This document shows positions 60,461-64,000 of a stretch of DNA of 64,000 nt, one piece after another. The notes below the pieces were generated by a model. That model worked only from the letters and a program-made list of their open reading frames with translations, had not been told where the DNA came from and did not search any database. The position numbers were made by a program, and so were the translations under genes. Each line of letters begins with the position of its first letter. Within the stretch, counting starts at the first letter, position 1. The DNA is from Paragonimus westermani (taxonomy: Eukaryota > Platyhelminthes > Trematoda > Plagiorchiida > Troglotrematidae). The stretch lies in assembly GCA_008508345.1 (NCBI GenBank), contig QNGE01000999.1, positions 23,702-87,701 of the forward strand, in the 5' to 3' direction.

Positions 60461-61470
60461 AGACAAAGTACTTACAGATCACCAGCTGTAATTGTGCGGT
60501 GTTAATGAGGAAATTGAAATGCGTCAAATGAGTGCCAAACGTACTAGTTTGGTGAGAAAAAATCTTCCATCATTTTGGCGTTAGCCCGCCTCTTGAAGTC
60601 ATATAAATGCGTTCATTGCAGTTTCCGGAATGAAGTGCGACATCTCACAACCTGAGAGTGCTCATTTTTGCGGCGTTTTGAGAATATCGTTAAAATGGAG
60701 AGATACGACCACACAGTGTTGGTATTGTACTTGAACAAGAATACTAACGTGTTTAGCCGTGAAACATCTAGGAAAACGTTTTCAGATCCCTTGTCAATAC
60801 GGTATTTAAACTATTTCCCCTTTCTACCAGGACTTTAGGTAGATACTAATCAACGAAATTTTGTTCTAGAAGTGGGGAAAATGGCAGGATCATATGGCTG
60901 TTTTTACCTTCGTTTTGTACGGGACAGCCTGAGAAAAGGGATTCATGTCCCACTATATCACCGAGAATCTTCAGATGTTGATTCTATTCACTCTACTGCA
61001 TTGTTTCTAGTTGGACTTAGGTAGCGTGGTTTTCATACAAAGCAGTGTATGAAAACAGACCAACTCAAGCCGCATGCCGAACACCGGGAGGTGTATCTTT
61101 CAGCCCGTCGCTACCTGCAGCATCGAACGCCAATCATCCATCACGGTGCAGGAAAACAGTGTAATCGACATGATAATAAGCGAAACCAGAGATGATAAGT
61201 AGCACTTCCGAACCATAAGCAGAACGGATATGAGAAAAAATACTGTGCATTGCGCTGATATTCACCAGTAAGTGAATTCCTGGTTGAGCCACAACAAGTT
61301 GAAACCAAAATATTTGTCGGTTTCGCAAAGTTTCGACCCTGTCGAGGAACCACGCTATTAACCTGTTCTGAAGAAGGGCTGTCGAAAGCACACAGACCGT
61401 AAAATTGACACTGGAAATCAGCAGTCACTGTGACAAGACTTCACGTCTAATTTGGGATCTACGTTGTAAC
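60461..61470. other. No gene supported
   Basis: The minus frames at 61,134-61,428 (85 and 95 codons) have no recognised motif. A CTGAAGA...CGAAAG arrangement near 61,368-61,388 recalls the hammerhead repeat but lacks a paired stem. Confidence 0.4.
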
Positions 61471-61479
61471 AAGACCAAC

Positions 61480-61976
61480 GAGGTCAGGAACTGGCTATCG
61501 ACTATCGTTATTTCTTACAGAAGGAACACATCGAAAGACCTTGGAGGGTCTCCAGTCAGTACAATAGAAGAGTGGCATTTAAAACCAACAACACGTTGAG
61601 GACTGAGTTAGTCTAATTGAAGGACAAACGAGTAGCTTCAGAGCAATCGGACTGTGTTTACCAAATCAAATGTAGGGATTGTCAAGCCTCGTATACTGGA
61701 AAGACCGCCCGGCAGCTGGATTTACGCAATGGAGAACAAGTAAGGTGTAGTAGGATATTTTCCATCGAGGCTGTGCGGCGCCGGAAATCAGAACATGATT
61801 CAACCATTGCTGCACAAGCGATTCTGAACCAGCATCAACTTGAATTCAATTATCCGATTGTGCTAAAATGTAGCTTCAATAGCCACAAAGAACATCTACT
61901 GGCAGAAGCCTTGCCGACTTCTAGTACACCACAAGCGCTGACTGGCTCCCGTGGCGTGGAAATGTCAGTTGTTTAA
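61480..61976 (+). pseudogene. Penelope-like element C-terminus with GIY-YIG endonuclease
   Basis: The frame from 61,617 to 61,976 has CVYQIKCRDCQASYTGKTAR (GIY-YIG core; the Ile/Tyr block followed by YTGKT), LRNGEQ where homologues usually have an NEH-type block, and a C-terminal HKEHLLAEALPTS and GVEMSVV. The region just before it, across a TAA at about 61,614, gives TNNTLRTELV and LKDKRVASEQ, the linker that precedes this domain in Penelope-like elements and related RT proteins. YRRNTSKDLGG lies further upstream. The endonuclease would nick target DNA for reverse transcription. No RT domain is found upstream, so this is a 5'-truncated copy. Part of a host GIY-YIG gene is less likely. Confidence 0.7.
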
Positions 61977-62060
61977 CAAAATCTACCGGGTGGACAACAG
62001 TGACACTGTATAGAAAATGCTTACGGCACCCCTGTCAATTACCTCATCCCAAGCAACCTA

Positions 62061-62222
62061 CGGATATGTAGATTGGTTGGTGGCATCCGACTCGGACTAG
62101 CCCATCACAATGGTCGAAGCCAAAGAACAATTGTGCTTAGCCATCATCATGAATGGCTTGTGCTGCACCACTTGCGGTTCCACTCACACAAAACATCTAG
62201 TGTAAGCCCGAAGGAATAAGAC
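62061..62222 (+). repeat. ~165-bp dispersed repeat, copy 1
   Basis: Aligns in the same orientation with 63,832-64,000: shared words TTGG-TGGCATCCGA-TCGGA, CGAAGCCAAAG, GGCTTG-GCTGCACCA, TGTAA-CCCGAAGGAATAAGAC. By eye about 75-80% identical. It may be a SINE or part of the non-coding region of a larger element. The identity of the family is unknown to me. Confidence 0.75.
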
Positions 62223-62646
62223 CAAGATGTGTGCCAGTGGGGCCTCTGTGTCCAGACAGCCAGTGCTGGTTTGCCGGTTGATGGGCTATCACGGGAGAGA
62301 GCCCTTATCTTCTAGAAAGTAAGCAGAGACTGCGATGACGAGAGCTAAACTGAGAAGAAAGATTCGTGAAGTATAGTACAAGTATCACAATATAGGATTG
62401 CACGTTGGTGCATCTCGGAGAAGATAAGGATGGAAAACAAAATTCACAATGTCTTAAAAAATGCTAGACAGACCATTTATCGTACAGGACACCAACGAAG
62501 CTGAAAGAGTGAATGGGGAGAAGATTGCAGGCAACCAAGTTTCTGAACAGAGGAGCAAATTAATTGCCAAACCACCGGGCTGTTGGCCAACGCATTCACT
62601 AACAGAAGTAGAGTGGATATACTGGTACGACTTAATTGATCTGAGA
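62223..62646. other. Unassigned sequence between repeat copy 1 and the RTE-like relic
   Basis: Continues from the repeat without recognised coding potential. It may still belong to the repeat family, since the second copy runs off the window at the matching point. Confidence 0.35.
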
Positions 62647-63831
62647 CTAACGTACTTGTCTTTCTGCCGATGGTGTACGCTGGTGACCTACTAACCCCTG
62701 AGAGCCGGCGTATTCGAGGCGGCAGATATCGCAGCGCCACACAGTCACGTCACTGCAGCCTACGGCACCGGTGGTCCCCTTGCGTGCCGCGCGCTTTCGT
62801 TCTCAGCCGCGCAAAAACTGCTGGTTGAACTTCCGGACGGCCGTCCGAATCGTATTCCCCCAGGCCGCCCGATAGAACGCTTATTCTCCCAAAAGTCTAA
62901 AATGGACGTTGCAACCTGAAAGGCTCACCCGCTCAACATCGTGGTACCTCTTCTTCCGATTGCCAAAATTTCGCTTTTTTGATTTCACTTGCTTGTACAG
63001 AAGCTGCTTCCGGATACGGTCACCGCCTATCGGATGGACGTGAGTGAGCCTCCGGAGCTGGTTCAGCATCAGCAGGACTTGCAGTCCGTCCATGTCTGCT
63101 CGCTATGTACCTCGGTGGTTGGAACCATGTCTGACCGAATACCCAAGATGCGCCTCAGACACCGTACACGGAGGCGTCTAAGATAGCTCACGTCCCGCTT
63201 GTGCAGTTTCTACGTCTCACTACCGCACAGCAGTATAGGGAGTACCATTGGGCGGTAGGCACAGCCTGGTGTCCATCTTCAGGCTATGGTTCTCTCAGAC
63301 ACGCCTTTCAAGACGTCAGAAAACAACACTTGTCTTCGCCATACACGGTCTCAACTCAAGGTCCACGGACAAATCCGTCGATAAACTGCTACCCAAGTGG
63401 CAGATGCTTGCGCGGCCATTGACACGAAGAGCATCTACACCAGGAGAGGGCTGAAAGAAGGAGAACGTCTTACCCGTGTTGGTGTCCAATCCAAACCTGG
63501 ATGCCGCTGAAGCGAAGACTGTCACCATGCGTTGCAGTTCTTCACCGTGTGCCAGCAATGTGCTGTAATCTGCAAACAGAAGCATGCGCATTGTTGAGGT
63601 GTGTAACCAGGTTGTGGAGCTGAAACGTCGGATATACAACGGGAGCCCGTCCGTCTGGTACTCTACCTCAACACCATCTTCCTCAGAGTCCTGGAAAGTA
63701 ACTGTTACTGGGAGGGTCAAATACAAAATAACCAGGGCTGAGGCTAGTACGCAGCCCTGCTTCACGCCAGTGAAAATGTCAGAATAATCAGCGGTCGATC
63801 CACACGATTGCACCTTAGCCTTCATGCCCAC
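62647..63831 (-). pseudogene. RTE-like non-LTR reverse transcriptase relic
   Basis: Minus strand. The 171-codon frame (63,831-63,316) has FTGVKQGCVLASALV (the GVRQGCVLSP block), EVEYQTDGLPLYIRRF, MRMLLFADYSTLLAHGEELQ (active site, FADD changed to FADY), ASRFGLDTNTGKTFSFFQP and GSSLSTD. In other frames further on are LRRLRVRCLRRILGIRSDM, then MLNQLRRLTHVHPIGGDRIR with KKRYHD (C-terminal block), and finally WRCDICRLEYAGSQGLVGHQ, a zinc-finger-like tail known at the end of such flatworm RT proteins, with a stop at 62,647. Frameshifts and the lost Asp make it inactive. The N-terminal endonuclease is not in the window. Confidence 0.8.
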
Positions 63832-64000
63832 ATGTATGCAGATTGAATACGGTTGGCGGCATCCGATTCGGATTAGCCTGTCACAGTGACCGAAGCCAAA
63901 GGACGCCTGCGCTTATCCATCGCTGCAACTGGCTTGCGCTGCACCAATTGCAGTTCCACCAACACACCACATATCCAGTGTAAACCCGAAGGAATAAGAC
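63832..64000 (+). repeat. ~165-bp dispersed repeat, copy 2 (cut by window end)
   Basis: Direct copy of 62,061-62,222 that ends at the window edge in the shared GAATAAGAC. It abuts the upstream (5') edge of the RTE-like frame, so the RT relic is flanked on both sides by this repeat. Confidence 0.75.

Noticed and set aside
61368..61388. CTGAAGA...CGAAAG arrangement near the Penelope-like fragment
   Set aside because: It has both short words, but the intervening bases do not form stem II, and the shared ~80-base tail of the repeat family is absent.

Overview
This 64-kb window looks like intron-rich, repeat-rich nuclear DNA of an invertebrate, most probably a parasitic flatworm. The mobile elements suggest this: a CsRn1-clade Ty3/gypsy element with a tRNA-Trp-type primer site, CR1/Jockey-like and RTE-like non-LTR elements, a K02A2.6-type Pol fragment, and a Penelope-like GIY-YIG fragment. 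No bacterial operons, rRNA genes or CRISPR arrays are visible. Most open frames are short and occur by chance. The species cannot be named from the sequence.

The best-supported host gene is on the minus strand. An exon at 28,665-28,800 ends in half of a transmembrane helix, followed by a GT donor. An exon at 12,938-13,125 starts at a pyrimidine-rich AG acceptor, completes the helix in the same codon phase, and encodes a short cytoplasmic tail ending in ELYI. The tail resembles neurexin IV/contactin-associated protein (Caspr) tails. The intron between them is about 15.5 kb and contains an almost perfect 230-bp palindrome, two tRNA-like SINE relics and a Penelope-type terminal repeat. Two further minus-strand frames (44.7-45.0 kb and 47.7-48.0 kb) look weakly like laminin-G exons and could be earlier exons of the same gene; this is tentative.

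Region by region: 1-12.6 kb is AT-rich with no convincing gene, apart from an inverted pair of hammerhead-bearing Penelope-type repeats near 1.0-1.2 kb. 12.6-28.8 kb is the 3' end of the Caspr-like gene. 29.6-30.4 kb is a decayed CR1-like reverse transcriptase (RT). 34,097-39,386 is a complete but dead LTR retrotransposon with about 300-bp LTRs. 39.7-43.1 kb holds two CR1-like segments on the minus strand, joined at an N. 45.7-46.3 kb and 54.3-54.7 kb are further CR1-like relics. 55.8-57.9 kb is a CR1-like copy on the plus strand that matches parts of the 41-43 kb segments almost exactly. 58.3-59.6 kb is a gypsy Pol relic, 60.1-60.5 kb a non-LTR RT relic, 61.5-62.0 kb a Penelope-like C-terminus, and 62.6-63.8 kb an RTE-like RT relic flanked by two direct copies of a ~165-bp repeat.

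The window therefore appears to be a large, transposon-filled gene region. None of the mobile elements could move on its own: every RT fragment is broken, most at a catalytic aspartate. The most useful observations are the intronic palindrome, the hammerhead-like repeat family, and the mosaic structure at 41-43 kb, which suggests an assembly join.
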